Positions 1-7,438 of a DNA stretch of 19,565 nt are shown one piece after another. The translations under genes and the position numbers were made by a program. The stretch comes from JAKAFX01 sp043196285 (lineage in GTDB: Archaea; Thermoplasmatota; Thermoplasmata; Thermoplasmatales; Thermoplasmataceae), in contig JBBYJL010000020.1 in assembly GCA_043196285.1 (NCBI GenBank), positions 1-19,565 on the forward strand, given 5' to 3'. Within the stretch, counting starts at the first letter, position 1; the number at the start of each line of letters is the position of its first letter. Below the pieces are notes generated by a model that worked only from the letters and a program-made list of their open reading frames with translations, had not been told where the DNA came from and made no database searches.

Positions 1-235
1 CAACCTGCGGATCGGAGAGGTTGTACCACTGCTGCAGAAGCAGTATCTTTGTCATGAGAATGGGATCGTAGTTTGGCCTCCCTCCCTTCTCCGTGTCGTT
101 TTCATACAGATCGGAAAGGATAGGCCTGATCCTCTCGAAGTCGATGCGACCAGAAATGCCTGTGATGGGATCACCAAGGCTCTCAATATCCTTGTAAAGC
201 TCGACCAGACCGGTGCGCAAGAGGTTCATAACCAT
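1..235 (-). mobile_element. IS5-like transposase, N-terminal part (cut by window edge)
   Basis: The minus frame starts at ATG 235 (or in-frame ATG 229) and stays open to the window edge, giving about 78 residues. It contains GGRPNYDPILMTKILLLQQW and then YNLSDPQV, the hallmark of the N-terminal domain (DUF772 type) of IS5/ISH-family DDE transposases. The DDE catalytic residues would lie outside the window, so I cannot tell whether the element is intact. The start codon is only 3 bases beyond the stop of the small ORF at 239-409, so the outer end of the insertion sequence probably lies inside or just before that ORF. I could not identify the terminal inverted repeat. Family assignment is fairly sure; subgroup is not. 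Confidence 0.8.
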
Positions 236-238
236 TGA

Positions 239-409
239 TCATTTGGTCATGAAAAAAGGTTTCGGTGAGGGTTTTTGGAAATCCTCATAAAATGTCCTCT
301 TCGCAAAGAAATACATCATGTCAAATGCAAGAAACGCTGTCAGTATGGCGAACACGAACCAGAACAGGAAATGAATTATTCTCCTTCTCCATATTCTCGT
401 CTTCTTCAT
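239..409 (-). CDS. Small single-span membrane protein, possibly with an IS-derived tail
   Basis: This 56-residue ORF starts at ATG 409, two bases after the stop (412-414) that ends the extended peptidase frame, which suggests translational coupling. The N-terminus is strongly basic (MKKTRIWRRR), followed by a hydrophobic segment at about residues 11-33 (FLFWFVFAILTAFLAF) and a hydrophilic tail. A positively charged start and one membrane span predict an inner-side N-terminus and a membrane anchor. The last 15-20 residues run up to the transposase start, so the natural C-terminus may have been replaced by IS sequence. No family is recognised. It could also be a remnant of a longer membrane protein cut by the insertion. 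Confidence 0.5.
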   Translation of the reverse strand: MKKTRIWRRRIIHFLFWFVFAILTAFLAFDMMYFFAKRTFYEDFQKPSPKPFFMTK

Positions 410-411
410 GG

Positions 412-594
412 TTAACCCACGTAAATCACATCAAAATCTATTGGATATGTCAGATACCCTGGGTAACTGGCCTGTCCACCTTCCTGTGTGTATGACTGAT
501 GCATTGAGGTTAGGGGTGATATCAGGTTACTAAGGTTGGACGAAACATCGAGCCCTGTTATGGTGTTATCGTCAGGTATGGTATAGTAACCATC
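412..594 (-). pseudogene. In-frame continuation of the G1 peptidase past TGA 595-597
   Basis: After the TGA the same frame reads DGYYTIPDDNTITGLDVSSN and continues without another stop to ...DFDVIYVG and TAA at 412-414, two bases before the ATG of the next ORF. This length and composition fit the missing C-terminal strands of a G1 peptidase. The simplest reading is a TGG to TGA nonsense change (or a sequencing error) in a gene of 361 codons. Stop-codon readthrough is an alternative I cannot exclude. Other genes here end in TGA (for example 2687-3127 and 7439-7669), so TGA is a normal stop in this genome. Confidence 0.6.
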
Positions 595-1497
595 TCAATC
601 TTCAACAATCCATTCTGCGGATGAGTAGTCATTGAGTGTGAAGGATACGGTCTTTCCCCAAGACTGCTCTGTGGAATAATCAACAATCTTGAAAGTGCTC
701 TCGCCGCTACTGTAGTTTGTCCAGACCTGGGCAATGTTTCCCGGACTGAAGTGAACGTTGTTGTCATAGATAGGAGGACTGAGGCTCGCCTCATCGTATG
801 TCTCATACCAAGGAGTTACGGTTTCTGCGCCATTTAACGAGACATTGACCACAATTCCGGCCTGCCATAATGTACAATCCGAGTATCCGTCGATACCGAC
901 CCATATACCTATGCTGTCTGGATTCTGACCGCTAACGTATGATGCCTGCGGAACATAGAATTCTCCGGTTACTGAGATGACAGATCCTGTGGAACCGGAC
1001 TGGACGAAATCAGCCCACAAATTGTTATTTGCTGTATTATTGAGGACAAGGACTAGGGATCCTGAACTGTACACGGTGTTCAAATAAGTCGAATATGATT
1101 CGTAATTGTCTATACTACCTGCATTTGTCCCCCACTGGAAGAATTTATATGCGACATTTATGGAGAATGCCTGTATCGAATATGTTGTGGACGGATTCAG
1201 CGAAGCGACCTGGCCATTGGAATAATCATTTCCTGCAATATCAACCTCTCCATATCCGCCGAAGACATAGATATTGTAGTTTACTGTGGATGGAGGACTA
1301 CCGCCTCCTCCCCCTGAAGGATGAGATATAACCATTTGGGATGGTGCCGAAGTAAATGTGCTGCCGTTAGCGTCTAAGGCTCCAAAAATGGGAATGGCTG
1401 AACTATCCCGCTTATAGATCGGTCTTACATAGGCGGATGATGAAATGCCCATGAAGGAAACCATCATGAAGAGAACAACTCCCACTGTTATCCTCAC
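595..1497 (-). CDS. Secreted G1 (A4/eqolisin-type) glutamic peptidase, ended by an in-frame TGA
   Basis: Extracellular acid protease of the peptidase G1 family, which uses a Gln/Glu pair. The GTG start at 1497 gives a signal peptide: Arg2, a hydrophobic core at about 4-18, then small residues SSSA. A beta-rich region follows a Gly5 linker (62-66) at about 70-150, then the G1 domain. Motifs seen are VTGEFYVP (176-183), IWVGIDGY (198-205), LWQAGI with the likely catalytic Gln212, and AEWIVED with the likely catalytic Glu295. The frame stops right after AEWIVED, whereas G1 domains normally continue with further strands. The same frame runs on for 60 codons after the TGA (see 412-594). A TATA-like TTTATATTT at about 1573-1581 implies a leader of roughly 55 bases. 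Such enzymes suit acidophiles that scavenge protein. Confidence 0.8.
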   Translation of the reverse strand: MRITVGVVLFMMVSFMGISSSAYVRPIYKRDSSAIPIFGALDANGSTFTSAPSQMVISHPSGGGGGSPPSTVNYNIYVFGGYGEVDIAGNDYSNGQVASLNPSTTYSIQAFSINVAYKFFQWGTNAGSIDNYESYSTYLNTVYSSGSLVLVLNNTANNNLWADFVQSGSTGSVISVTGEFYVPQASYVSGQNPDSIGIWVGIDGYSDCTLWQAGIVVNVSLNGAETVTPWYETYDEASLSPPIYDNNVHFSPGNIAQVWTNYSSGESTFKIVDYSTEQSWGKTVSFTLNDYSSAEWIVED

Positions 1498-1636
1498 CCT
1501 GATGGAATTATTATCGTCTCTCTCTTACTGGAATTTTCACTTAGCAGAAATCTTGCCCGCATGACTATCTAAAAATATAAACCTTGAAACTATAAATGGA
1601 TTTAGAGAACGATCGGCCCAGAGTACACCGGGAGGT

Positions 1637-2593
1637 TTACAACGAGACTTTCCCTGGAACCTTAGGAAAAGGAGTGGTGTCAGATATGTGATCTATGCCG
1701 CATACGAACCTTGTGAACCTCTCCACACCGATCCCGAAACCAGAGGACATTTTTATCCCCGATCTTGCCATTTCAAGAAACCATTCGAACTGTTTTTCGT
1801 CCTGACCCTTCCTGTGAATCCTGTCCAGAATCTTCTCAAACTGGAATTCTCTTTCACCGCCAGATATTGCCTCCTGAAAACCTTCTGGCCATAGCAGGTC
1901 CATATCACGCAAAATCCCTCTTCTGTCTTCGTATTCCCTGTCATAGAATTCTCTCGCATCCAGGGGTATGTCTGTGATCCAAACCGGTTCTGAACTTTCA
2001 TACGAAATCTCTTTCTCGAATGATTTTCCATATCTGGATTCAGCATCCGTATACTTAATCTCTTTGAACGGCGTTTTGAATTCTTGCAATTTTCTTCCAA
2101 AGAACCTGAGGTCATCGACGTTCTCTTTCATCACCTCGGATATTGCCTCGTTTATGATCTCCTCAGCGAGCCTCATCATGATTTCTCTGGGGGTTTCAAG
2201 AGCCTCAATATCCACCTGTGTGAATTCGTAAAGATGTCTTCCTGATAATGCCTTTTCTTCGGTTTCCAGCCTGATGTTGGGTGACATAATGAAGATCTTC
2301 TTTAGCTCCTGAACTGCAATCTGTTTGTGGAATATCATGCTCTTGGTCAACCACATGTCAGAACCGTAACAGGAAATGTGTGGATCATAAACAGGATGGT
2401 TGAGGGGATCGGTAAGAGGGGAGATTATGACAGGAGGAATCTCAATGTAGCCTCTGGAAACTAGTGCCTGTCTTAGTGCCTGACGGAGAGTGCTCTGTAC
2501 CTTTATCGCTCGCCTTACCGGCTCACTGGACAGATGTTTTATTGCGTGATCCACTTCTTTCTTTATTTCATCGACTTGCATTGTTTGTTTCAT
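1637..2593 (-). CDS. Archaeal asparagine synthetase related to asparaginyl-tRNA synthetase (AS-AR)
   Basis: A class II aminoacyl-tRNA-synthetase catalytic core of 318 residues without the N-terminal anticodon-binding OB fold of AsnRS. Motif 2 is visible as NIRLE (106-110) with the following RHLYEFTQVDIE (119-130). Motif 3 is GFGIGVERFTRF (285-296), with the AsnRS/AspRS-like ending DTTPFPKVPG. Stand-alone proteins of this type in archaea (AS-AR, characterised in Pyrococcus abyssi) make asparagine from aspartate, ATP and ammonia and are relatives of AsnA. It lies divergent to an Lrp/AsnC regulator, the same arrangement as E. coli asnA-asnC, which supports the assignment. A TATA-like element at 2613-2626 sits about 26 bases before the start, so the mRNA is probably leaderless and begins at this ATG. 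MQVDE at codon 5 is an alternative start. Confidence 0.85.
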   Translation of the reverse strand: MKQTMQVDEIKKEVDHAIKHLSSEPVRRAIKVQSTLRQALRQALVSRGYIEIPPVIISPLTDPLNHPVYDPHISCYGSDMWLTKSMIFHKQIAVQELKKIFIMSPNIRLETEEKALSGRHLYEFTQVDIEALETPREIMMRLAEEIINEAISEVMKENVDDLRFFGRKLQEFKTPFKEIKYTDAESRYGKSFEKEISYESSEPVWITDIPLDAREFYDREYEDRRGILRDMDLLWPEGFQEAISGGEREFQFEKILDRIHRKGQDEKQFEWFLEMARSGIKMSSGFGIGVERFTRFVCGIDHISDTTPFPKVPGKVSL

Positions 2594-2612
2594 ATTTTCG
2601 ATAAATTATAAT

Positions 2613-2665
2613 GTTTTATAATATATCTTCTTCATATTCCGTCAATTTGACAAATATTTTAAATA
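2613..2665. promoter_or_regulatory. Divergent promoters of the AS-AR and Lrp/AsnC genes
   Basis: The 93-base gap holds two AT-rich TATA-like boxes. Minus strand: TATTATAAAAC within 2613-2626, centred about 26 bases before ATG 2593. Plus strand: ATTTTAAATA at about 2656-2665, centred about 27 bases before ATG 2687. Both spacings fit leaderless archaeal transcripts. An Lrp protein binding between them could control both genes at once. Confidence 0.6.
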
Positions 2666-2686
2666 TAACATTGTTTTCTCTTTTTC

Positions 2687-3127
2687 ATGGATGAACTTGA
2701 TAAAAAGGACTCCGCAATACTGGAATACCTAGAAAACAATGCGAGAGACAAGATATCACTGATGTCGGACAGGCTGGGTATCCCCCGGGCCACCATATTT
2801 GAGAGGATGGAGCGAATGAAAAAGGAGGGAATAATCAAGAAATTCACCATTGAACCTGATTATGAAAAGATCGGAATGCCGGTTCTTGCGTACATAATGA
2901 TAAATTTTGATCCAAAATGCTCCATAGATCAGAAAACGCTCTCCGAGAGGCTTTCAAAATTTCCCAATGTGATTTCAGTGGCAATCATCTCAGGCCAGTG
3001 GGATATACTGGTACTGACAAGAAACAGAAGCATGAGGGAACTCTCAATATTTGTACTGGATAAGCTCCGGAGCATGGAGGGCGTGGAAAGAACACTATCT
3101 CTTCCTATATTTGACAAGATAAAGTGA
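2687..3127 (+). CDS. Lrp/AsnC-family transcriptional regulator
   Basis: A 146-residue protein of normal length for the family. An N-terminal helix-turn-helix spans about residues 5-52 (LDKKDSAILEYLENNARDKI, then the recognition part RATIFERMERMKKEGIIKKF). A C-terminal ligand-binding RAM domain spans about 65-143. Members form dimers or octamers and usually sense an amino acid. The divergent neighbour is an asparagine synthetase, so asparagine, or autoregulation of the shared gap, is the natural guess; this is inference from context and from the E. coli AsnC precedent. The gene lies just before tRNA-Ser and is probably monocistronic. Confidence 0.9.
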   Translation: MDELDKKDSAILEYLENNARDKISLMSDRLGIPRATIFERMERMKKEGIIKKFTIEPDYEKIGMPVLAYIMINFDPKCSIDQKTLSERLSKFPNVISVAIISGQWDILVLTRNRSMRELSIFVLDKLRSMEGVERTLSLPIFDKIK

Positions 3128-3156
3128 GACATCCGTAACAGGAAGGAGCCTGAAAG

Positions 3157-3165
3157 AGTTAAATA
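3157..3165 (+). promoter_or_regulatory. TATA box of tRNA-Ser
   Basis: AGTTAAATA lies about 25-33 bases before the first base of the tRNA, the normal position for an archaeal TATA element. Confidence 0.55.
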
Positions 3166-3189
3166 CAGACCAATTATGCCTTTTTTGAA

Positions 3190-3272
3190 GCTGGGATAGC
3201 CTAGCCTGGTAAGGCGCAAGTCTGGAAAGCTTGTGCTCTCGTAGCTCGGGAGTTCGAATCTCCCTCCCAGCG
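3190..3272 (+). tRNA. tRNA-Ser(GGA)
   Basis: A cloverleaf can be folded by eye. The acceptor stem pairs GCTGGGA with TCCCAGC (7 bp). The D arm is GCCT/AGGC. The anticodon stem is CAAGT/GCTTG with loop CTGGAAA, giving anticodon GGA. A long variable arm (about 14 bases) marks a class II tRNA such as Ser. The T arm is GGGAG-TTCGAAT-CTCCC. G at 3272 is the expected discriminator for Ser. CCA is not encoded, and a T-run (3273-3277) follows as a likely terminator. Confidence 0.92.
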
Positions 3273-3672
3273 TTTTTCTTGTTTATCTTGAAGTTCTGAT
3301 CACAGGCTATCGCGTTCGTCATGGCAATTAACCAGTTGGAAAAAGCTGGTGAGTCTGACCTATTCTCTCAGCTCAGGAATGGGATTACTAATTCAATGGT
3401 TACTAGACGAATTTCCATGGGCTTAAATTCTCCTCTGCCCAAAGGTATTCTATTCACAAGACTTGGCCGCCTGACTTTACCGAAGCACCAACGGATGGAT
3501 CATTATGCAATCAGACCCATTTCCTTTCCGTCTGCCGATGGAAATAAAATATGTTAATTCTCCATGTGATTATGCTCGTTCTCATCTCATATCTTGCGAA
3601 TGTGGATTTCTCACTTACACAACCTAAATGGGTTAATGAACTCTGCGCAAATATACTGGTAGGGGAATCAAC
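3273..3672. other. About 400 bases with no supportable gene
   Basis: Apart from the T-run after tRNA-Ser I see no recognisable gene. A plus-strand frame of 78 codons (3321-3557) is open but has no recognisable family, no clear ribosome-binding site and no good TATA box. The minus strand is broken by many stops. The position next to a tRNA, a common integration target, makes a decayed insert possible, but I see no repeat of the tRNA 3' end to prove it. Confidence 0.5.
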
Positions 3673-5043
3673 TTACTTTTTTCTCATGTATATTGCAGAT
3701 TTTGGTATTCCAACCCCCTTGACTGGAGCGATTCTCTCTCCATACGTCGAATCCCGTGTTATACCGTGAATGATAATGGAGATAATCCATATAGTGGTAA
3801 ACGAGATCAGGAAAACAGTTGCAACAACTGCGGCGATTCCAAGCAATTCTATCCCGAACTGGTACAGTGCAGAAAGCCCTCCGCCAAAGAATAATCCATT
3901 CGGTAGCGAGGCATTCCCCGAAGCAGCTGCAAATGAATTCTGAGTGAAGAAAGCAATCATAAGGACCCCGAAGATTCCGCCAACCCCATGCTCTGGGAAA
4001 AGGCCGACCGGATCAGAAAACCACTTTCTGGCAGAGAAGAATTTTTCAGCAACGAGGAACAGAGGACCAGCAACCAGCCCAAGTATCAGGGCGCTCGCAG
4101 GGCTAACAAAGCCAGCAAGGGGTGTAATCACAACCAGTCCCATCAGTATGCCATTGACTGCATACAGGATGTCAGGGGCCTGCTTCGTGAAAACATACCT
4201 GAAGAAAAGAGTTGAAACCATTGCAGCTGCGGAGGACAGAAAAGTTGTAATCCCCACAACCAGAACATCACTGTTAAACGCCAGAACGCTGCCTGGATTG
4301 AAGCCGAACCATCCTACCCATAACAGCAGGATTGCAAGTGCAAGCCATCCCTCGTTAATGAGAGTTTTCGGTCGCAATGTTTCCCTAAGGCCACGTTTTT
4401 TCTCCTCTCTCCAGATCTGGAAAACTATTGCAAGGCCTGCAGTTGCCGCGGCTGCATGCACAACCAGTCCACCAGCAAAATCCCTCATTCCAATGAGGTA
4501 AAGCCATCCTGAGGGGTTCCATATCCATGCAACAGGCAGATTCCATATTATAATGAAATATACAATGGAAAAAATGAAGAATGCCTGAAACTTAACTTTT
4601 TTGAGGACGATCACTGCGACCAGTGCGAGCGTTACGGAGGCAGCTGCTGTTTCAAAGAAGTAATATGTACCCGTAGTGAGCCCCGTGTTGAAATAGGAAG
4701 GACCCATGGACCACCATACGCCATTCAGAAGGCCTATAGCGTTCGAAGAGAAACCGCCAAGTACAAAACCATCCTTATAGAATGGATTACCTATTATGCC
4801 ATAGAAAGTTGGTGCAAAAGCTGTGTTGAATCCTATTATAGCCATCACAAAGATTGCTGTTCCTGTTATGACAATGGTCTTCATGAGGCTGGCAGTAAAA
4901 CTCTCTCCAAGTTCGCCAACTTCAAGGAAACCGACTGCAACAGTCATAAGGAATATAAACAATGCGGCAACAATGATCCAGAGATTGTTGAGAAGAAGTG
5001 TCGAAGTCAACTGAGCTGAGTTCACTATCTGTGTAAAATCCAT
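3673..5043 (-). CDS. amt: Ammonium transporter, Amt/MEP/Rh family
   Basis: An integral membrane channel of about 11 spans, 456 residues, that brings in ammonium. Family signatures are DFAGGLVVHAAAATAGLA, with the first pore His at 196, and FPEHGVGGIFG, with the second at 352, the twin-His pair. WFGFNPGS (about 245-252) is also typical. The motif before the first signature is altered: PVAWIW replaces the common PxAHWxW. I chose ATG 5043 rather than the in-frame GTG 5055 because GGTGAT (5051-5056) sits 7 bases before the ATG as a good Shine-Dalgarno site. A TATA-like TTTATTAAT at about 5085-5093 implies a leader of about 20 bases. No PII (GlnK) gene, the usual partner, is adjacent. It may feed ammonium to the asparagine synthetase at 1637-2593. 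Confidence 0.93.
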   Translation of the reverse strand: MDFTQIVNSAQLTSTLLLNNLWIIVAALFIFLMTVAVGFLEVGELGESFTASLMKTIVITGTAIFVMAIIGFNTAFAPTFYGIIGNPFYKDGFVLGGFSSNAIGLLNGVWWSMGPSYFNTGLTTGTYYFFETAAASVTLALVAVIVLKKVKFQAFFIFSIVYFIIIWNLPVAWIWNPSGWLYLIGMRDFAGGLVVHAAAATAGLAIVFQIWREEKKRGLRETLRPKTLINEGWLALAILLLWVGWFGFNPGSVLAFNSDVLVVGITTFLSSAAAMVSTLFFRYVFTKQAPDILYAVNGILMGLVVITPLAGFVSPASALILGLVAGPLFLVAEKFFSARKWFSDPVGLFPEHGVGGIFGVLMIAFFTQNSFAAASGNASLPNGLFFGGGLSALYQFGIELLGIAAVVATVFLISFTTIWIISIIIHGITRDSTYGERIAPVKGVGIPKSAIYMRKK

Positions 5044-5173
5044 ACAGCAAATCACCGGCGTAAGCCATTTGGTAATTTTGGATGGATTAATAAACCACTG
5101 ACCTTATCTTTATAGGAGGCACGAATCCATGAGATTTCCATGTGGTCAAATAATGAAATAAGATGACAGTACA

Positions 5174-6817
5174 TCAGGTCTTGATCCTGTCAATCGGCAA
5201 GATTTCATCAGCAGCATCCATATCTGAAACATCGGGTGGACTGTGGAGAAGAAACCTTCTTGCGTATAAGGCCGCCACTTTGAGCGTTCTGCTGGTTTTT
5301 GTAACATTTGACATGTGAACAAGCAGTATCACAGCGAAGGAATGTCCTATTATGTTCAGCATGTCCTTGGCATAGAACTGGGCCATCTCAGGTGACATTG
5401 ACGAAAGCAGGTCGAGATTTTTCCTGATCAGCAGGAGTGCATTTTCCAAAAGATCATAGCCTTCCGTAACATCCTCCCGCATCTTCTCAATGTCCTTTGT
5501 CAGGGTTAGGTCCGATCTCTTCTTTTGAATCACCTCAAGGAAGTCGATTGCCTGGATATTGCTTGGCCCCTCCCATATTGGCGTTATTAGGGCTTCCCTG
5601 TGCAGTCTCTCCACTGGGAACTCTTTCAGGAATCCTAAGCCTCCATGAAGCTGCATGGCCATCTCCGAAACATACGATGCCATATCAGCAGTGATATTTT
5701 TTGCCATATGAGCCAGCATTCTTGCGTAATGGTATTCATCTGTGTAAGGTGGTGTCTGCATGAAAGATCTCTGGAATTCCCTTGCTGCCTTGAAAGCAAG
5801 GAGCATTGATCCCTCAATGTAGACCTCCATGTCCATGAGATCTCTTCTTATTAGTGGCTGGGCTATCAGCACCTTTCCAAAGGCCTGACGTTTCTGAAGG
5901 TAGAAATAAGCTTCCAGATACGATTTTCTTGCAATTCCCAACGCACCCATCGCGTTTGAAAGCCTTGAAACCATGAGGTTCTCCATTGTGTAGTATATGC
6001 CTTCTTCAGGCCTCCCCAGAAGACGACATTCAGAATGCAGGAACTCAACTTCCCCGGTTGGTACGCTCATAGTTCCGCTTTTCCGCTTGAGTCTTCGAAC
6101 AGTAAAATTCTTTTCGCCATGAGAATTTATCTCGGGTACGAGGAACAGTCCGAGTCCCTTTGCACCTCTTGCTCCCCCTGGAATTCTGGCTGTCACTACC
6201 GCAAGGTCCGCCAGGCCGGCGTCACTTGAAAAATACTTTGTATCTCCATCCAGGTACCAATTTTCACCGTCTCCTGATGCTGTGACAAGATTATTTCCCA
6301 GATCACTGCCTCCCTGTATCTCGGTGAACCAGGTTGCACCAAACATCACCTTCCCGTCCTGTCCTGTCAGGTTGCTGATGTATTTTTTCAGATCAGCGGT
6401 CCCGTATTTGAATAGTGCATATGCGGTCTGATTCGTCACTGTGAGTACACAAGCAATCCCTGGATCGGAGACGAGGTAAAGCGATGCGAAGTGTTTCATC
6501 CAGTCCCCTTCGGTATAAGGAGACGAATTGATCCTGAACTCTGTCATCAGTTTGTTCAGTGCCCATCTTTCAGATGGATCGATCCAGGTCCTGTCAACTC
6601 TCTTTCCGTCAATACTCCACGTTATAAGCCTTGGATTGGCAACTTTATCGACATAGTCTGCGATCTCGTACAGTTCATTTCCCGCAAACGATCCAAGCGC
6701 AGACAATCCGGAAAAATCTTCTCCGAAATATTTTGCCGTGAGCTTGAGAAAACCGTCAATTTCATACTGGTTCTTACCATAGATATTCGAAAGATAAACA
6801 AAAGGTGACTCTTCCAT
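5174..6817 (-). CDS. Acyl-CoA dehydrogenase, AidB-like subfamily
   Basis: A 547-residue FAD enzyme with the three acyl-CoA dehydrogenase parts: an alpha N-domain (about 1-155), a middle beta domain with FGATWFTEIQGGSDLGNN (159-176), and a C-terminal helical domain from about 275. IWEGPSNIQAIDFLEV (414-429) carries the position of the catalytic Glu (416) and matches the IWEG-x-N-I motif of isovaleryl-CoA-dehydrogenase and AidB-type enzymes. QLHGGLGFLKEFPVERLHRE (389-408) is the usual FAD/dimer motif. The length, longer than the usual 380-400, and the extra C-terminal helices also point to the AidB type. Likely role is oxidation of a branched or unusual acyl-CoA; the substrate cannot be read from sequence, and DNA repair as for E. 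coli AidB is not implied. TATA-like GTTTTTAAAC (6836-6845) lies about 23 bases before the start, suggesting a leaderless mRNA. Confidence 0.88.
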   Translation of the reverse strand: MEESPFVYLSNIYGKNQYEIDGFLKLTAKYFGEDFSGLSALGSFAGNELYEIADYVDKVANPRLITWSIDGKRVDRTWIDPSERWALNKLMTEFRINSSPYTEGDWMKHFASLYLVSDPGIACVLTVTNQTAYALFKYGTADLKKYISNLTGQDGKVMFGATWFTEIQGGSDLGNNLVTASGDGENWYLDGDTKYFSSDAGLADLAVVTARIPGGARGAKGLGLFLVPEINSHGEKNFTVRRLKRKSGTMSVPTGEVEFLHSECRLLGRPEEGIYYTMENLMVSRLSNAMGALGIARKSYLEAYFYLQKRQAFGKVLIAQPLIRRDLMDMEVYIEGSMLLAFKAAREFQRSFMQTPPYTDEYHYARMLAHMAKNITADMASYVSEMAMQLHGGLGFLKEFPVERLHREALITPIWEGPSNIQAIDFLEVIQKKRSDLTLTKDIEKMREDVTEGYDLLENALLLIRKNLDLLSSMSPEMAQFYAKDMLNIIGHSFAVILLVHMSNVTKTSRTLKVAALYARRFLLHSPPDVSDMDAADEILPIDRIKT

Positions 6818-6874
6818 CGATGATCAGTGGGAACAGTTTAAAAACGTTTTCAGTAAGGGCTTATGATGAAAGTC

Positions 6875-7252
6875 TCATTCCCTGTGTGGTTCCAGCGCTT
6901 TAACCTGGTTGGAATATACAGATGATACTATCTCAGATATGGTTCTACCTGGCGACGAAACCAGCTTTATGCCGTGAGCAGAAAAGTCTGAAACCGCCTT
7001 TGGGCCCATCATGAAGGCCACAATCACGTCAGGTTTTAGATCCACAACCCTGCCGTGAATGCTTCCTGTCTCTGATGCATCCTTCTCTGTCTTGTGTTCC
7101 TCGTGAGGGCCTTCCCCAGTAAAGAACGTAATAGAATCTATATTTCCCTTCACGTCAGTCTCGACCAGAGCAAGATAAGGTGCCCTTCCGAAGTGAGGAG
7201 AAGCGACAGACTCTCTATCTTTTTTGTCAAGCGTAGGTATCAGAATCCTCAT
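6875..7252 (-). CDS. NifX/NifB-type dinitrogenase iron-molybdenum cofactor domain protein
   Basis: A small 125-residue cytoplasmic protein with a single domain of the family that includes NifX, NafY and the NifB C-terminus. Signature parts are MRILIPTLD at the start, SPHFGRAPYLALVE (18-31), and a C-terminal DVIVAFMMGPKAV with a following glycine-rich turn. In nitrogen fixers the domain carries FeMo-cofactor precursors. Non-fixing archaea have many copies of unknown role, perhaps in binding Fe-S or metal cofactors, and nothing else here suggests nitrogen fixation. It is divergent from the mercury-resistance pair, so a metal-related role or co-regulation is possible. TATA-like TTTTAAATC lies about 31 bases upstream. 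Confidence 0.85.
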   Translation of the reverse strand: MRILIPTLDKKDRESVASPHFGRAPYLALVETDVKGNIDSITFFTGEGPHEEHKTEKDASETGSIHGRVVDLKPDVIVAFMMGPKAVSDFSAHGIKLVSSPGRTISEIVSSVYSNQVKALEPHRE

Positions 7253-7271
7253 TCTATCTCAGGGATGAATG

Positions 7272-7304
7272 ATCATATGATTTAAAAGGAATTTGGCTAA
7301 TTCC
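7272..7304. promoter_or_regulatory. Promoter of the NifX-like gene with two dyads
   Basis: The minus-strand TATA-like box (TTTAAA, 7281-7286) is flanked by two dyads. The perfect palindrome ATCATATGAT (7272-7281) lies towards the transcription start. The inverted repeat GGAATT-N5-AATTCC (7288-7304) covers the BRE side. Both positions are where an archaeal regulator would block TBP/TFB. That they are operators is inference. Confidence 0.4.
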
Positions 7305-7330
7305 GTTGCTTCTAACGTATATTCATTCTG

Positions 7331-7419
7331 ATCTTCACGAAGATGATTTGCCCCTGTGACAAAATGAAACACTTCAGCACAGAACAGGTAAAGTTTTGTT
7401 TACTTTCATCATTAAATAC
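7331..7419 (+). promoter_or_regulatory. Promoter and candidate operators of the HMA-merA pair
   Basis: TATA-like ATTAAATAC (7411-7419) lies about 24 bases before ATG 7439, which fits a leaderless transcript. Two dyads lie upstream: ATCTTC-AC-GAAGAT (7331-7344), and GTAAA-N6-TTTAC (7388-7403) ending 7 bases before the TATA box, a position suited to a repressor or activator. No mer regulator gene is adjacent, so the factor would be encoded elsewhere. Confidence 0.45.
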
Positions 7420-7438
7420 AATCCAGCAATCGCATTTT

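Noticed and set aside
595..597. Selenocysteine or reassigned TGA in the peptidase
   Set aside because: No selenocysteine insertion element is evident, the expected residue there is not Cys, and other genes in the window end in TGA as a normal stop.
3321..3557. Plus-strand 78-codon frame after tRNA-Ser
   Set aside because: No recognisable family, no TATA box or ribosome-binding site at a useful distance, and a composition that does not look coding. Kept only as a note in the gap entry.
3944..4501. Long plus-strand frame (185 codons) inside the ammonium transporter gene
   Set aside because: It is antisense to a clear Amt gene, with Arg/Pro/Ser-rich translation typical of a shadow frame.
6875..7252. 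Evidence for nitrogen fixation from the NifX-like gene
   Set aside because: The domain is common in non-fixing archaea, and no nif structural gene is present in the window.
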